Assembly: GCF_024345835.1 (NCBI RefSeq)
Contig: NZ_JAGQBW010000010.1
Coordinates: 43,492 to 107,491 of the forward strand
Direction: 5' to 3'
Source of the DNA: Synechococcus sp. HJ21-Hayes
Lineage (GTDB): Bacteria > Cyanobacteriota > Cyanobacteriia > PCC-6307 > Cyanobiaceae
Length of the DNA: 64,000 bases
Shown: positions 37,099 to 45,358 of the stretch, piece after piece
Position numbering within the stretch: the stretch's first letter is position 1
How the letters are laid out: the number at the start of each line of letters is the position of its first letter
Made by a program: the position numbers and the translations under genes
Notes under the pieces: generated by a model
Databases searched by the model: none
Told to the model about the DNA's origin: nothing
Seen by the model: only the letters and a program-made list of their open reading frames with translations

Positions 37099-37227
37099 CT
37101 TAGTGAGTTCGTTTGGACTGTAAGGGCCAAGCCCTGCGGCACAAGGGATTCCAGGTTTTTCAGAAGGCTTCTGAGTCGGTCGAAATGAGACCGCACAAGG
37201 ACGCCGAAAACCGTAGTTGTGTCATTT

Positions 37228-37258
37228 CCTTGGCATAACTGCCAAGAAACTGCCAAGG
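37228..37258. repeat. TGCCAAG repeats before the integrase
   Basis: CCTTGGCA at 37228-37235 is inverted relative to ACTGCCAAG at 37238-37246, which is repeated directly as ACTGCCAAGG at 37249-37258. Three copies of a 7-base motif lie between tRNA-Lys and the integrase coding region, where arm-type integrase sites are usual. Confidence 0.7.
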
Positions 37259-37336
37259 ACGCACGCCGTCTCAGGGTCCGTCTCATGGCCCTCGTTCACA
37301 GAAGCGGGGAACCCTCACCTCAGTGGTTCCACCGTC

Positions 37337-38635
37337 ATGCCTTGCCTCGTTTCTCCCCTGGAGCGCGCCAACGGGATCCTGCGCCTCCATGACCTGCCCC
37401 TGCGCATCCGTGTGCGCCGCCATAGCCAGTGGCTGAGCGTCTACGAAATCCTTCCTGGTGGGGGCACGCGTGAGCGGGCCATGCGGGGCTACTCAGCCCA
37501 GAGCGACGTGGATGTGCAGCGGCTCTGCGATTCGCTGGTGGAGCAAGGCCGGAGCGATCGGCCCCAGCCGTGGACGGCTCTGGCGGAGCCGAGTGCTGGC
37601 AGCGCTGCCCATCTCGCCGCTCCCTGCTGGCCGGAGATCTGCGCCGCCGTGGTGGCGTTCCAACGGGGCCAGGGGGTGAACATGAACCTGGTGGGCCCGT
37701 TCAAGGGCAAGGGCTACTTCTGCCTCTTGCCGGCGGACCGTGCGGCCACGGAGGCGGATGTGCGGAGATTTGCCTTGCACAGCAGCGAGAGCCTCAAGGC
37801 GCGGCTGGAGGACCCGACGGCCCCGCTGATCCCGATGGCGACGCATCGCCAGGGGTTCCGCCAGAAGCGGGAGGTGGTGTCGCTGCTGCGGCGGGCCGGG
37901 TATGGGGCGATTGCGCCTGAGTCGTTGAGCGAAGAGCTCAAGGGGATGGTGAACCGCAAGAAGGGCGCGTTGGTGGCCGCAGGTGAATCCAGACGGCGCA
38001 TCCCGAGCACGGCCGCGATTCAGGAGTGGCTGGATCAGGTGGTGGAGGAAGACCCGCTGTGGGGGTGGGTGTTCGCGATGGTGGCCACCTACGGGCTCAG
38101 GCCCCATGAGGTGTGGCACATCGCGGAGCTGCCGGATGCGCAGGGAATGGTGAGCATCGGCGTGGCAGCCCGCCATATCAAGGTGACCAAAACGGGCTTC
38201 CGGGTGGCCCTGCCGCTGCCGGCGGAGTGGGTGGAGCGCTATCAGCTGGGCGGGGCCAAGGGAGAGCAGCGGCTCGAGGAGCTGCGCCGCCGCTATGTGC
38301 CCAAGTTTGTGAATGAGGACGGCCAGCCGTTTGATTCCGAGCGCGACCTGGTGAAACGCTGCGACAACAACGAACGGCTGGGGGCGGTGTGTTGCCACAA
38401 GCTGCGCAGCTCAGACGCCAAGGCGGAGTTTGAGCTCAAGACCAAGCTCTATGCCTGGGTGGAAACAGCGCCTGCCCAGGGCAAGAAGAAGGCGCAGAAA
38501 CGCAAGGAGCGCTGCGTGCCTTATGACCTGCGGCACGCCTATGCGATCCGGGCGCGTGAGACGACGACTTGGAACGACGCGGACGTGGCAGCGGTGATGG
38601 GCCACAGCCCCGAGGTGCACCGCCGCACCTATTGA
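37337..38635 (+). CDS. tyrosine recombinase/integrase, C-terminally truncated by TGA
   Basis: 432 residues from ATG 37337 (or from 37217). An N-terminal SAM-like region is followed by the catalytic domain: Arg I in TYGLRPHEVWHI, a Lys-bearing beta hairpin (IKVTKTGFRVALPLP), box II YDLRHAYAIRARE, MGHSPEVHRR and the catalytic Tyr in HRRTY. The very next codon is TGA (38633-38635), after which 24 further codons continue in frame (SEITGEQTKASVARRMLGDQ and so on) to a second stop at 38708. Relatives usually have Trp or another residue there, so TGG to TGA is likely. The Tyr is kept but the last helix is lost. Confidence 0.85.
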   Translation: MPCLVSPLERANGILRLHDLPLRIRVRRHSQWLSVYEILPGGGTRERAMRGYSAQSDVDVQRLCDSLVEQGRSDRPQPWTALAEPSAGSAAHLAAPCWPEICAAVVAFQRGQGVNMNLVGPFKGKGYFCLLPADRAATEADVRRFALHSSESLKARLEDPTAPLIPMATHRQGFRQKREVVSLLRRAGYGAIAPESLSEELKGMVNRKKGALVAAGESRRRIPSTAAIQEWLDQVVEEDPLWGWVFAMVATYGLRPHEVWHIAELPDAQGMVSIGVAARHIKVTKTGFRVALPLPAEWVERYQLGGAKGEQRLEELRRRYVPKFVNEDGQPFDSERDLVKRCDNNERLGAVCCHKLRSSDAKAEFELKTKLYAWVETAPAQGKKKAQKRKERCVPYDLRHAYAIRARETTTWNDADVAAVMGHSPEVHRRTY

Positions 38636-38742
38636 AGTGAGATCACAGGCGAACAGACCAAGGCGTCTGTGGCGCGGCGGATGCTCGGGGACCAGAGCGA
38701 GGCGGCCTGATCACAAGGAGATTCCTCACCCACTGAGTAGCC

Positions 38743-38768
38743 AAAGGGGGCCATCGGCCCCCTTTCTT
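38743..38768. terminator. bidirectional Rho-independent terminator
   Basis: AAAGGGGGCC (38743-38752) pairs perfectly with GGCCCCCTTT (38756-38765) around an ATC loop, followed by CTT. The A-rich left flank makes it usable on both strands. It closes the integrase transcription unit. Confidence 0.8.
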
Positions 38769-38890
38769 GTGGTTATGGCTTGTTGAGCAGAGAGCTGCAG
38801 GGTTCTTGCGCACCCAGTGGACGCCCGGCCGGAACACCTTGCGCTGCTGCCAGCGGCAGAGCTGGAGGCTACCGGCGGCGTTTTGCGGAC

Positions 38891-39166
38891 TTAGAAGTTC
38901 TCTTCCCAGAGGCCCATGCGATCGAGCCAGGCCTCTGATTGCTCGGTGCTCCAGCCGTGATCGCTTTCGAGCAGATCGGCGATACCAAGCATCACATCAA
39001 AGGCGGTGTCGTCGTAACCGTTGTGGGAAAGGGCGCTGCGATGCAGGTCATCGCCCAGATGGAGTAGAGCCAGTTCCCTGAGCCAGTCACCCTGCTCCAA
39101 GGCGGCAAGGGCGTGGTGCTCCTGGAGGGGATGCCGGTCGGCGGGGGAACAAGGCAAACGGTGCAA
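38891..39166 (-). CDS. hypothetical acidic protein
   Basis: Up to 91 residues from a TTG. The C-terminal part (ALSHNGYDDTAFDVMLGIAD, LLESDHGWSTEQSEAWLDRM) looks like real acidic protein sequence; the first 30 residues are less convincing, so the start is unsure. No recognised family. It ends close to the integrase terminator and is transcribed towards it. Confidence 0.4.
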   Translation of the reverse strand: MHRLPCSPADRHPLQEHHALAALEQGDWLRELALLHLGDDLHRSALSHNGYDDTAFDVMLGIADLLESDHGWSTEQSEAWLDRMGLWEENF

Positions 39167-39488
39167 GGCCCTAAAGGGTTCCGACCTTATCCAGCGCTGG
39201 AGATCTCACCCCTGCTGGAGGGGCGCCAAGCCCTGCACCCCTGCTCGCGTTCGCTCCCGTGGCCCGAGTCACGATCCCGCCGCCGGCGAGATCCCCATCG
39301 ACGCTTGGCCCTACCTCGATCAGAAGGTCTTGCTATCCAGCCGGATCAGCCATGGCGATCACCTCAGCCACCGTTGGTTGCTCCACAACTGACCTGTGGA
39401 TTGCTCAACGATTGGTCATCGGGAGAATGTTGCACTGGTATCACGACGATGCTGCTCCATCCATTTTTGAGTGGCATAATCTAGGCTG
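39167..39488. other. gene-poor interval
   Basis: About 320 bases with only short, unconvincing open frames. Base composition shifts from GC-rich to AT-richer towards the right end, where TTGTATACACTGTCATG may include promoter elements for the next gene. Confidence 0.4.
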
Positions 39489-40193
39489 GTGTTGTATACA
39501 CTGTCATGGATCGATCAACATTGGATGCCTGATAACACTGCAATGCGTGACTGCCTCCACAAGGTCGGAGGAGCCCAGCTCTTCATGTCCCCTACGTGGA
39601 ATCCAGACCAAAAGGGAGTCAAAGTTCAGATCATTGACGTCTTTGCTCTTGAGCTGGCCACTGGCTATAGCAAAGACCCACAAGGCAGGCTCCTCCTTAG
39701 CTCTGAACCCTCTGTCAGCGCTGGGAGAACTTGGTCACTGGCTAAGGCGTGCCAACTGGTCCGCAACGACAGAAGACCCGAGCGTTGGGTTGTCCTGCAC
39801 CGCCATAAGAAGGCATGGGGGCTGTTCTGGGCAGGTGGTGGCCTCAATCAATGCCGTGGCGAGCTCACCAAGCTGATGGAGACAGAATCAACAGCAAGCT
39901 CGATTGTACCCGCCACGCCAGAAGCTCTCCTGCGTCTGATTCTGACCCTTGAAGAACCAGAGGTCGAGCCTGTCCTCAGCGCCAAGACCAAGAAGCAGAA
40001 GACATCTTTCGATGAAGAGCAGTCTGCTGATTGTGGGCAAAGCTTGCCCTGGAGGGCTATCACGCTGACCTCTGCCGTCTGGTTGACTGCCCTGGCAGTG
40101 CTTGGAGTCTCACTCACGAGCCAGATCAAGCAGCAAGATCAACGACTGCAACAGCTTATTGAGCGGCTTGATACATCTAGGCAGAGCAAATGA
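39489..40193 (+). CDS. hypothetical protein with C-terminal membrane anchor
   Basis: Up to 234 residues; GTG at 39489, with ATG alternatives at 39525 and 39543. The soluble N-terminal domain (about 20-130) is rich in Trp and basic residues (RRPERWVVLHRHKKAWGLFW). A low-complexity linker leads to one membrane helix near residue 197 (ITLTSAVWLTALAVLGVSL) and a short Gln-rich coiled coil (IKQQDQRLQQLIERLD). No family recognised. Composition is less GC-rich than the left half of the window, suggesting acquisition with the integrase. Confidence 0.5.
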   Translation: MLYTLSWIDQHWMPDNTAMRDCLHKVGGAQLFMSPTWNPDQKGVKVQIIDVFALELATGYSKDPQGRLLLSSEPSVSAGRTWSLAKACQLVRNDRRPERWVVLHRHKKAWGLFWAGGGLNQCRGELTKLMETESTASSIVPATPEALLRLILTLEEPEVEPVLSAKTKKQKTSFDEEQSADCGQSLPWRAITLTSAVWLTALAVLGVSLTSQIKQQDQRLQQLIERLDTSRQSK

Positions 40194-40667
40194 ATGTGGC
40201 CAGAATTCGAGGAGCGTTGTTCTGTGTTGAATTGTTTTTTCGTGCAATCCCACTCCCTTCCGACCAGTGGCGACCACAGCCACAACCCCGCTCACACAAG
40301 CCAGGGCGATGATCCAGTGTCTGAGGTGCATGGTCGAGCTTTGGTTTGACGCTTGCGTTCAGACACTGCTGCCGTCACGTGTCGCCGTGCAGATCATCGG
40401 GACCGCCGCCGAGATTTGCTCCCACCTGGATGACAGCGATCGTGAAGCCCAAATGATGATCGCAACAGAATGCCCAGCGTAGCCGGGCTCGGATTTCGAG
40501 CCGGATCAGGGCGCTAGGTGATAGGTCTTGAGGCATCAGCGTAGGCACATGATCCACTTGGCTGACTTCGCTTCCGGAGTTATTTTGAGAATCGTCTTGA
40601 AAGTGGCATTTCGACGAGTATGAGATAATGTATCAAAAATCCCTCTGTATCTGAGAGGTTGTCAGTA
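40194..40667. other. AT-richer non-coding interval
   Basis: About 470 bases without a convincing gene. Short frames in both directions lack recognisable features. The right end carries a candidate promoter for the channel gene. Confidence 0.45.
40597..40624 (+). promoter_or_regulatory. candidate sigma70-type promoter
   Basis: TTGAAA at 40597-40602 and TATGAG at 40619-40624 with 16 bases between them, about 45 bases before the GTG of the channel gene. The -10 matches 4 of 6 consensus bases. Sequence inspection only. Confidence 0.35.
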
Positions 40668-41837
40668 GTGTCCCTCATTCCAAAGCAAGGTTGGCGCACA
40701 CCGTCGCTGAAGCTGGGTTGGCTGCCAATCCTTGTGGCATCCCTTTTAATCCTCCTTTTGTTATGGGTGCCTGTTGCCAGTGTCGTTCGAATGGCGCGGC
40801 AAGCTCCAAAGATGGAGCGGCTGATGTCCTGGAGTCGGCAAGTTTCCCAGCAGCCTTTAATTCAGACACTAGCTCCTGCATTTGCCCTTGCTGATAATGA
40901 AATTCGAATTGACACTGGAATTCATATTGAAAATATCTATGATTTATCTCTCAGAAGCAAAACCTACTCGGCCGATGGTCGGATCTGGCTCGAGTGGGGC
41001 GAGGATGTTCAACGTATTCTGCTGAGCCAGAATACACAGCCTGTTCAGCTAATCGACTTTGTTAACCAAGTAGAAGATTGGAACGGTAAGCTCGTTCCCG
41101 ATGTGCTTGAGCCTGTCAAGTGGAATGGCAAGTGGCATCAGAGCTTTCGTTTCTCTCAGCGCTTTTATCTTCATACTCTCGATCTACGACGCTATCCGTT
41201 TAATACACTGACACTGCCGATCACCCTGCAGGTTACACCGGCGTACTCGAGTTTGGATGGCCGCAAGCTATTTCTTCTTCCCATAAGAAATGAGCGTGGA
41301 ATTATTGGTGAATATGCGAATCTGGAGGGATATGAGCTTATTTCTGCGGATGTTTTTTCACGTGTTCGCACCTATCGGACGGATTACGGATTGATGCGAA
41401 TGGTCAAGGTGAGCCAGTTGGAGGAAGTTCTCCATTTCCGTCACACCTTCTGGCCGGCCTTCGTGTCAGATGTATTGCCACTCGCCATCGTCTTGCTGAT
41501 CGTTTTGATCTCACCGTATCTTGAGGGTTCACTGGGTGATGTGCGGATCGCCATTCCATCGACTGCGCTTCTCACGATGGTGTTTCTCCAGCAGGGTTAT
41601 CATTCCGAAGTCCCACCGTCGCCTTATCTCACCTATCTAGATCGTCTCTATGCGGTTTCATATCTAATCTGTGTTTTGCTGTTTGTGTTGTTCGCATGGT
41701 CTTCTAACGTTTACGAACGCACGCCTCCTGAGCAGCGAGAAGCCTTGGTTCGTCGCCTTGATGCCTACGATCAGCGATTCCAGCTTGCCGCCATCGCTAT
41801 GTTGGCGGCAGTCAGCCTGGAGGCATGGCTGTATTAA
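40668..41837 (+). CDS. pentameric ligand-gated ion channel (pLGIC)-like protein
   Basis: 389 residues from GTG 40668, set by GAGAGG nine bases upstream. An uncleaved-looking N-terminal helix (LGWLPILVASLLILLLLWVP) precedes an extracellular region with RIDTGIHIENIYDLSLRSKT, SADGRIWLEW and TLDLRRYPFNTL, the strand and loop landmarks of pLGIC ligand domains (the invariant loop Pro is present; no Cys pair). Then come M1 (SDVLPLAIVLLIVLI), M2 (RIAIPSTALLTMVFL), the M2-M3 link VPPSPYLTYLDRL, which parallels GLIC's LPKTPYMTY, M3 and M4. It would be a cell-envelope cation or anion channel; ligand unknown. The extra N-terminal helix is unusual. Confidence 0.72.
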   Translation: MSLIPKQGWRTPSLKLGWLPILVASLLILLLLWVPVASVVRMARQAPKMERLMSWSRQVSQQPLIQTLAPAFALADNEIRIDTGIHIENIYDLSLRSKTYSADGRIWLEWGEDVQRILLSQNTQPVQLIDFVNQVEDWNGKLVPDVLEPVKWNGKWHQSFRFSQRFYLHTLDLRRYPFNTLTLPITLQVTPAYSSLDGRKLFLLPIRNERGIIGEYANLEGYELISADVFSRVRTYRTDYGLMRMVKVSQLEEVLHFRHTFWPAFVSDVLPLAIVLLIVLISPYLEGSLGDVRIAIPSTALLTMVFLQQGYHSEVPPSPYLTYLDRLYAVSYLICVLLFVLFAWSSNVYERTPPEQREALVRRLDAYDQRFQLAAIAMLAAVSLEAWLY

Positions 41838-41845
41838 TCGACGTG

Positions 41846-42601
41846 TTAACGAAGTAATTCAACCGTGCCAAGGTCAATGTCAAAGTAGGCGGATGCCAAG
41901 GAAACCGACTTGCTTTGAATTGCTTCGGACAGCAGCGTGCTTCGGCTTTTGATTTGTTCAACGGTTGCTTGAATATTGGCCTTGACCGCGTCTTCTAAGT
42001 TGTTTGTGGCTTTGGTGTTGGAACTGATTTGTTCGACAAGGCTGCGCAGTAAAGGGCTGGAGATCTTCTTTCTTGATAAAGCTGCTTTGACTGCACCGCA
42101 TCCACGATGGCCCATGACAAGGATGATGGGCACCTGTAGCTCTGCTACTGCGTATTCCAGAGAGGCTATCCCTTCTGTAAATGCTGTATTGCCAGCGCTG
42201 CGCACACCAAAGATTTCGCCGTCACCCACCCCAAAGATCCATTCAAGCGGGATTCTTGAGTCTGAACAGGTGAGAACCGCTGCCCAAGGCTGTTGCCCCT
42301 GTTCTAGTGCTTGGGGATCCACCTGGCAGTTGCTGTTCAGATGGTTGCGAAGCCTGAGGGCACGCTCGGAAGGATCAGATATGGATCTAATTTCTTGCCA
42401 GGCGATTGCAAAGTGACGATTGCCTGTCAGCAAGGCTGTTAAAAGATCTCCTTTTGGCGTGCAGCGTTTTAAGCTGCTCGCGACGGGTGAGCCCGTTTGC
42501 TGCTTTTGGGCTAGTCCTCTTGCGCCGAATAAGGACAGGCCGCCCATTGCGAGGCCGGCTTGCAAAATGTGGCGCCGCGAGTTTCTGGATGGCTTGCTCA
42601 T
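41846..42601 (-). CDS. beta-class carbonic anhydrase, Tat-exported
   Basis: 251 residues. The N-terminus has a twin-arginine signal (SRRHILQAGLAMGGLSLFGA, cleavage near GLAQ), so it should be folded in the cytosol and exported to the periplasm. The zinc and active-site residues are all present: CSDSR (Cys, and the Asp-Arg dyad) and HRGC (His and Cys), with VGDGEIFGVRSAGNTA between. It would interconvert CO2 and bicarbonate outside the plasma membrane. It converges on the channel gene with 8 bases between stops. Confidence 0.9.
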   Translation of the reverse strand: MSKPSRNSRRHILQAGLAMGGLSLFGARGLAQKQQTGSPVASSLKRCTPKGDLLTALLTGNRHFAIAWQEIRSISDPSERALRLRNHLNSNCQVDPQALEQGQQPWAAVLTCSDSRIPLEWIFGVGDGEIFGVRSAGNTAFTEGIASLEYAVAELQVPIILVMGHRGCGAVKAALSRKKISSPLLRSLVEQISSNTKATNNLEDAVKANIQATVEQIKSRSTLLSEAIQSKSVSLASAYFDIDLGTVELLR

Positions 42602-43010
42602 AGGATGCAGATTCTTGTTCCGCGATGAAAGTCTAATGCCTAGTACAAACTAGGGTGTCATAACGTTGCCGTTGGTGTTGTCGTGTTGCTGCTGTCTTAT
42701 TGGTCATTCACTGGTGATCGGACATGATTGCGGATTAATCACAAGTCTTGTCGTGCTGGATGCTCCTGTGATGGCTTCCGCAGTCATGCGTTCTTCCACA
42801 CCGCTGTTGAGAGGGGACCGATTGACCCAACACAGAAAGACCCGGTCTGTACTGATGAGGCGAGGTCCTGCCCCTGAAAGGGGCTCCTACCCATGAGCAA
42901 GCGCCGCATCCACAGCCCAGTTCAAGGCCAGAGTCGCCATGGAGGCGATCAGTGGCCGTACTGAAAGGCCAGGCCAGCCAGGCCGACATCCGAGGACATT
43001 GGGGTTGCCA
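42602..43010. other. gene-poor interval
   Basis: About 400 bases between the carbonic anhydrase and a permease remnant. Open frames here resemble nothing I know. The left end includes a small palindrome, listed separately. Confidence 0.45.
42639..42654 (-). promoter_or_regulatory. palindrome upstream of beta-CA
   Basis: CCTAGT, ACAA, ACTAGG: a perfect 6-bp inverted repeat with a 4-base loop, 38 bases before the carbonic anhydrase ATG. Position suits an operator or a leader hairpin. No regulator can be named. Confidence 0.35.
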
Positions 43011-43591
43011 TCAGACCTGCATCATGCGCATCCCAGGCTGATGCCAGCCCAATGCCATTCCTAGGAGCTCGAGGGCCAAGGCAGCAATCAACAGTCGGTA
43101 GATCCACAGACGGGCATTGGGCCCCAGCGCACTGCCAAGCATCAATGGCAAGGCGGCTCCCCAGGCCACCTCGCCGCTGTGGATGAAGACCGCCAAGGAC
43201 ACCACCGTGGCGGCGCCGTCAAACCAACACCATGCTCATCAGAAGGTAAGCACCGGAATCGAGCACGATCAAACCGGTCCACAGTCCTATGCCTGCGGTC
43301 AGGACTAGCCAGGTCAGGCTGGGGTTGTGACTGGTGCTCTCGGGATCACCGTCACGTAACCAGCGCTGCGGTTTGAGCATCAACAGCACCAGGGCCAGAA
43401 CCACGGCGCTGATCAAAAAAGGCTGGTAGCAACCTCAGGCACAAGCGCCAGGGGATCGCCTTGCTCCATTGAAAGCGCCAGATGGCGGTAGCCATCCCCA
43501 CCAGCACCGGCAACCGGTTGGTGCCCATCGCCCTGGCTCGGCGACTGACTGGATGATCCCAATGGCCGATCATCTCAGTGAGCAAGCACAT
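43011..43591 (-). pseudogene. TauE/SafE-type permease remnant, frameshifted
   Basis: Three consecutive minus-strand pieces in different frames read as one membrane protein. Near 43490 the sequence contains VGMATAIWRFQWSKAIPWRL; around 43416-43219 LLMLKPQRWLRDGDPE and GLWTGLIVLDSGAYLLMSM; and at 43205-43011 LAVFIHSGEVAWGAALPLML and WIYRLLIAALALELLGMALG. That order and the GLWTGxIVLDSG block fit the TSUP (TauE/SafE, DUF81) anion-exporter family. At least two frameshifts and a missing N-terminal part make it non-functional. Intact members have about 250 residues. Confidence 0.7.
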
Positions 43592-43614
43592 CTAGAATGT
43601 CCGCTCACTATCAC

Positions 43615-43658
43615 CCATGGTTTACGTGGATCATGGGATCCTTTAACGTGAACCATGG
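43615..43658. promoter_or_regulatory. 44-base cruciform between permease remnant and VOC gene
   Basis: CCATGGTTTACGT (43615-43627) is inverted as ACGTGAACCATGG (43646-43658), 12 of 13 bases paired, and GGATC (43628-43632)/GATCC (43637-43641) nests inside. It lies 62 bases before the VOC gene start. It could be an operator, a terminator without T-run, or a small mobile-element relic. Confidence 0.55.
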
Positions 43659-43719
43659 AGAACTGTCTCTATAGCACGCGATCTAAAGAGATCATGAATC
43701 CCTCATTCATTATCCCGAG

Positions 43720-44274
43720 ATGACGATTGACCACTTGAGCTTTGGCACCCACGACATCGCCGCAACGCGCACGTTTTATGCCGAAAGACTTGGATTTCCC
43801 GTGTTGATCCACGAGCGCATGTTGATTCGGGAAGGTGGAACGGTTGAGCATATCTTCTTTGACTGCGGTGGTGATTGTGCTCTGGCCTTCATGCAATGGC
43901 AGAACGTGCCTGGCGTGGCTGGCGCCTACGACTGCGGCATCAATCGTGGATTGGGGGTGCCCAGGGGCACCTTCCACTTCGCATTGCGGTGCGTATCCCA
44001 GGGGGCCCTTGAGCAGCGCAGGCAGGAGCTGATTGCTGCCGAGGTACTGGTGGGAGATTTGCTTGATCTCGACCCTTACCGGTCATTCTTTTTTGACGAT
44101 CCGGTGAATGGTCTGAGGCTTGAGTACACCACCAGGCTGCGATTGCCTGGGGCAACGGATCGGGACCCAGAGCAGCGGCAATTTCCAGCCAGTCTGGGGC
44201 TGTTTGAAAATGCTGCCCGGCCCCTTATCCAGGCACGGCAGGAATCAATCCAGCCGCCTGTAGCTCTGGAATGA
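43720..44274 (+). CDS. VOC-family (glyoxalase-fold) protein
   Basis: 184 residues: MTIDHLSFGTHDIAATRTFY at the start, then LGFPVLIHERMLIR, GTFHFALRCVSQGALEQRR and FFDDPVNGLRLEYTTR. His near the N-terminus, His in TFHFAL and Glu in LRLEY are in the positions of the VOC metal ligands. The family covers dioxygenases, glyoxalase I and resistance proteins; the substrate is unknown. Its last 50 bases overlap the convergent deformylase gene. Confidence 0.82.
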   Translation: MTIDHLSFGTHDIAATRTFYAERLGFPVLIHERMLIREGGTVEHIFFDCGGDCALAFMQWQNVPGVAGAYDCGINRGLGVPRGTFHFALRCVSQGALEQRRQELIAAEVLVGDLLDLDPYRSFFFDDPVNGLRLEYTTRLRLPGATDRDPEQRQFPASLGLFENAARPLIQARQESIQPPVALE

Positions 44275-44770
44275 AGCCAAAAGCCGCCGGATCGCTTAGC
44301 CGATCGGGGAACAGCACACCATCCAGGTGATCGCACTCGTGCTGCACCACCCGCGCATGAAAGCCGCTCACAATGTGCTCCTGTGGCTCGCCTGTCGCCG
44401 TGCGCCAGGCAATTCGGATGTGTTGCCAGCGCCGTACCTGACCCCGCAGCCCAGGCACGCTCAGACAGCCCTCCCAGCCCAGCTCAACCTCCTCACCGAT
44501 GGGGGTGATCACGGGATTCACCAACAGCGTTTCCGGAATGGGCGGAGCCTCTGGGTAGCGCGGATTCGCGTCGATCCCGTAGAGCACCACCCGCAGGGGG
44601 ACCCCGATCTGTGGAGCCGCTAGGCCAGCACCGGCAGAGGCCGCCATGGTGTCACGTAGATCATCAACCAAGGCCATCAGTTTGACGCTGCCGAAATCAG
44701 CTGCCTCCAACTCGGCACTGCGTAAGCGCAGGCGATGATCACCAAGGCGCAGAACTGGGCGGACGACCAT
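44225..44770 (-). CDS. def: peptide deformylase
   Basis: 181 residues. The three family motifs are GLAAPQIG, EGCLSVPG and QHECDHLDG, giving the metal ligands Cys, His, His and the catalytic Glu. It removes the formyl group from new N-termini. Cyanobacteria often have more than one copy, so essentiality cannot be judged. The 3' end overlaps the convergent VOC gene by 50 bases. It lies inside the region downstream of the tRNA-Lys integrase, where a housekeeping enzyme is unexpected. Confidence 0.93.
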   Translation of the reverse strand: MVVRPVLRLGDHRLRLRSAELEAADFGSVKLMALVDDLRDTMAASAGAGLAAPQIGVPLRVVLYGIDANPRYPEAPPIPETLLVNPVITPIGEEVELGWEGCLSVPGLRGQVRRWQHIRIAWRTATGEPQEHIVSGFHARVVQHECDHLDGVLFPDRLSDPAAFGFIPELQAAGLIPAVPG

Positions 44771-44828
44771 GATGAGAACTCACACCTAAGGACTCTGCAC
44801 CCAAGACAAAGAGCAATCGCACCCCTGA

Positions 44829-45080
44829 AGAGGACGTGCTGACGTTGAAGCTTACCTCCTCAAAACCCTCGCTGCTACGGAAACCGTGAAATCCCAACTG
44901 GGGGATATCCATTGCCAGCAGCAGGCTGAAACGGCCTGGATCACGGCCTGGCTAGAGCAGACTTACACCCTTGATGGCAAGCAGCAAACCATCACTGCCC
45001 CAACCACGGTGGTGTTGGCACTGGAAGGCGGTGAATGGAAGCTGGTACTGCTCCATGCTTTGCCCCTGTCCGGAGGGTGA
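44829..45080 (+). pseudogene. NTF2/SnoaL-like protein remnant
   Basis: In frame from 44829 the translation runs GRADVEAYLLKTLAATETVK, then TAWITAWLEQTYTLDGK, PTTVVLALEGGEWKLVLLHA. This is the C-terminal half of a DUF4440/SnoaL-like fold (the W-K-L-V-L-L-H ending is typical). A TGA directly before 44829 and the absence of the first ~50 residues show it is 5'-truncated. The only start is a GTG at 44886, so a 64-residue product is conceivable but unlikely to fold. Confidence 0.6.
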
Positions 45081-45358
45081 AGTCGGAGCAGTTAGGGGAT
45101 GACTGTTTGGAAGCTGATTGCGCAGCTCGACGCCGGCGCTTCAGGAGCGGTGGCTCGCCGGGTCAATGGGCACCATCGCGATTCGCCAACAGCACTCGGG
45201 GTCTCGGTGATAGCACCTGGCCTCACGCTCATCAGGTGCCTGCAGCCAGCCTTCTGCCATGGGGCGAGTCTGGAGCTAGCTGGTGGCGAGATCCGGTAAC
45301 GGTTGGTTGTGAATTCAGGCGGTGGTTGCCAGGGTGGTTGTCGATGCACGTCTGGCCT

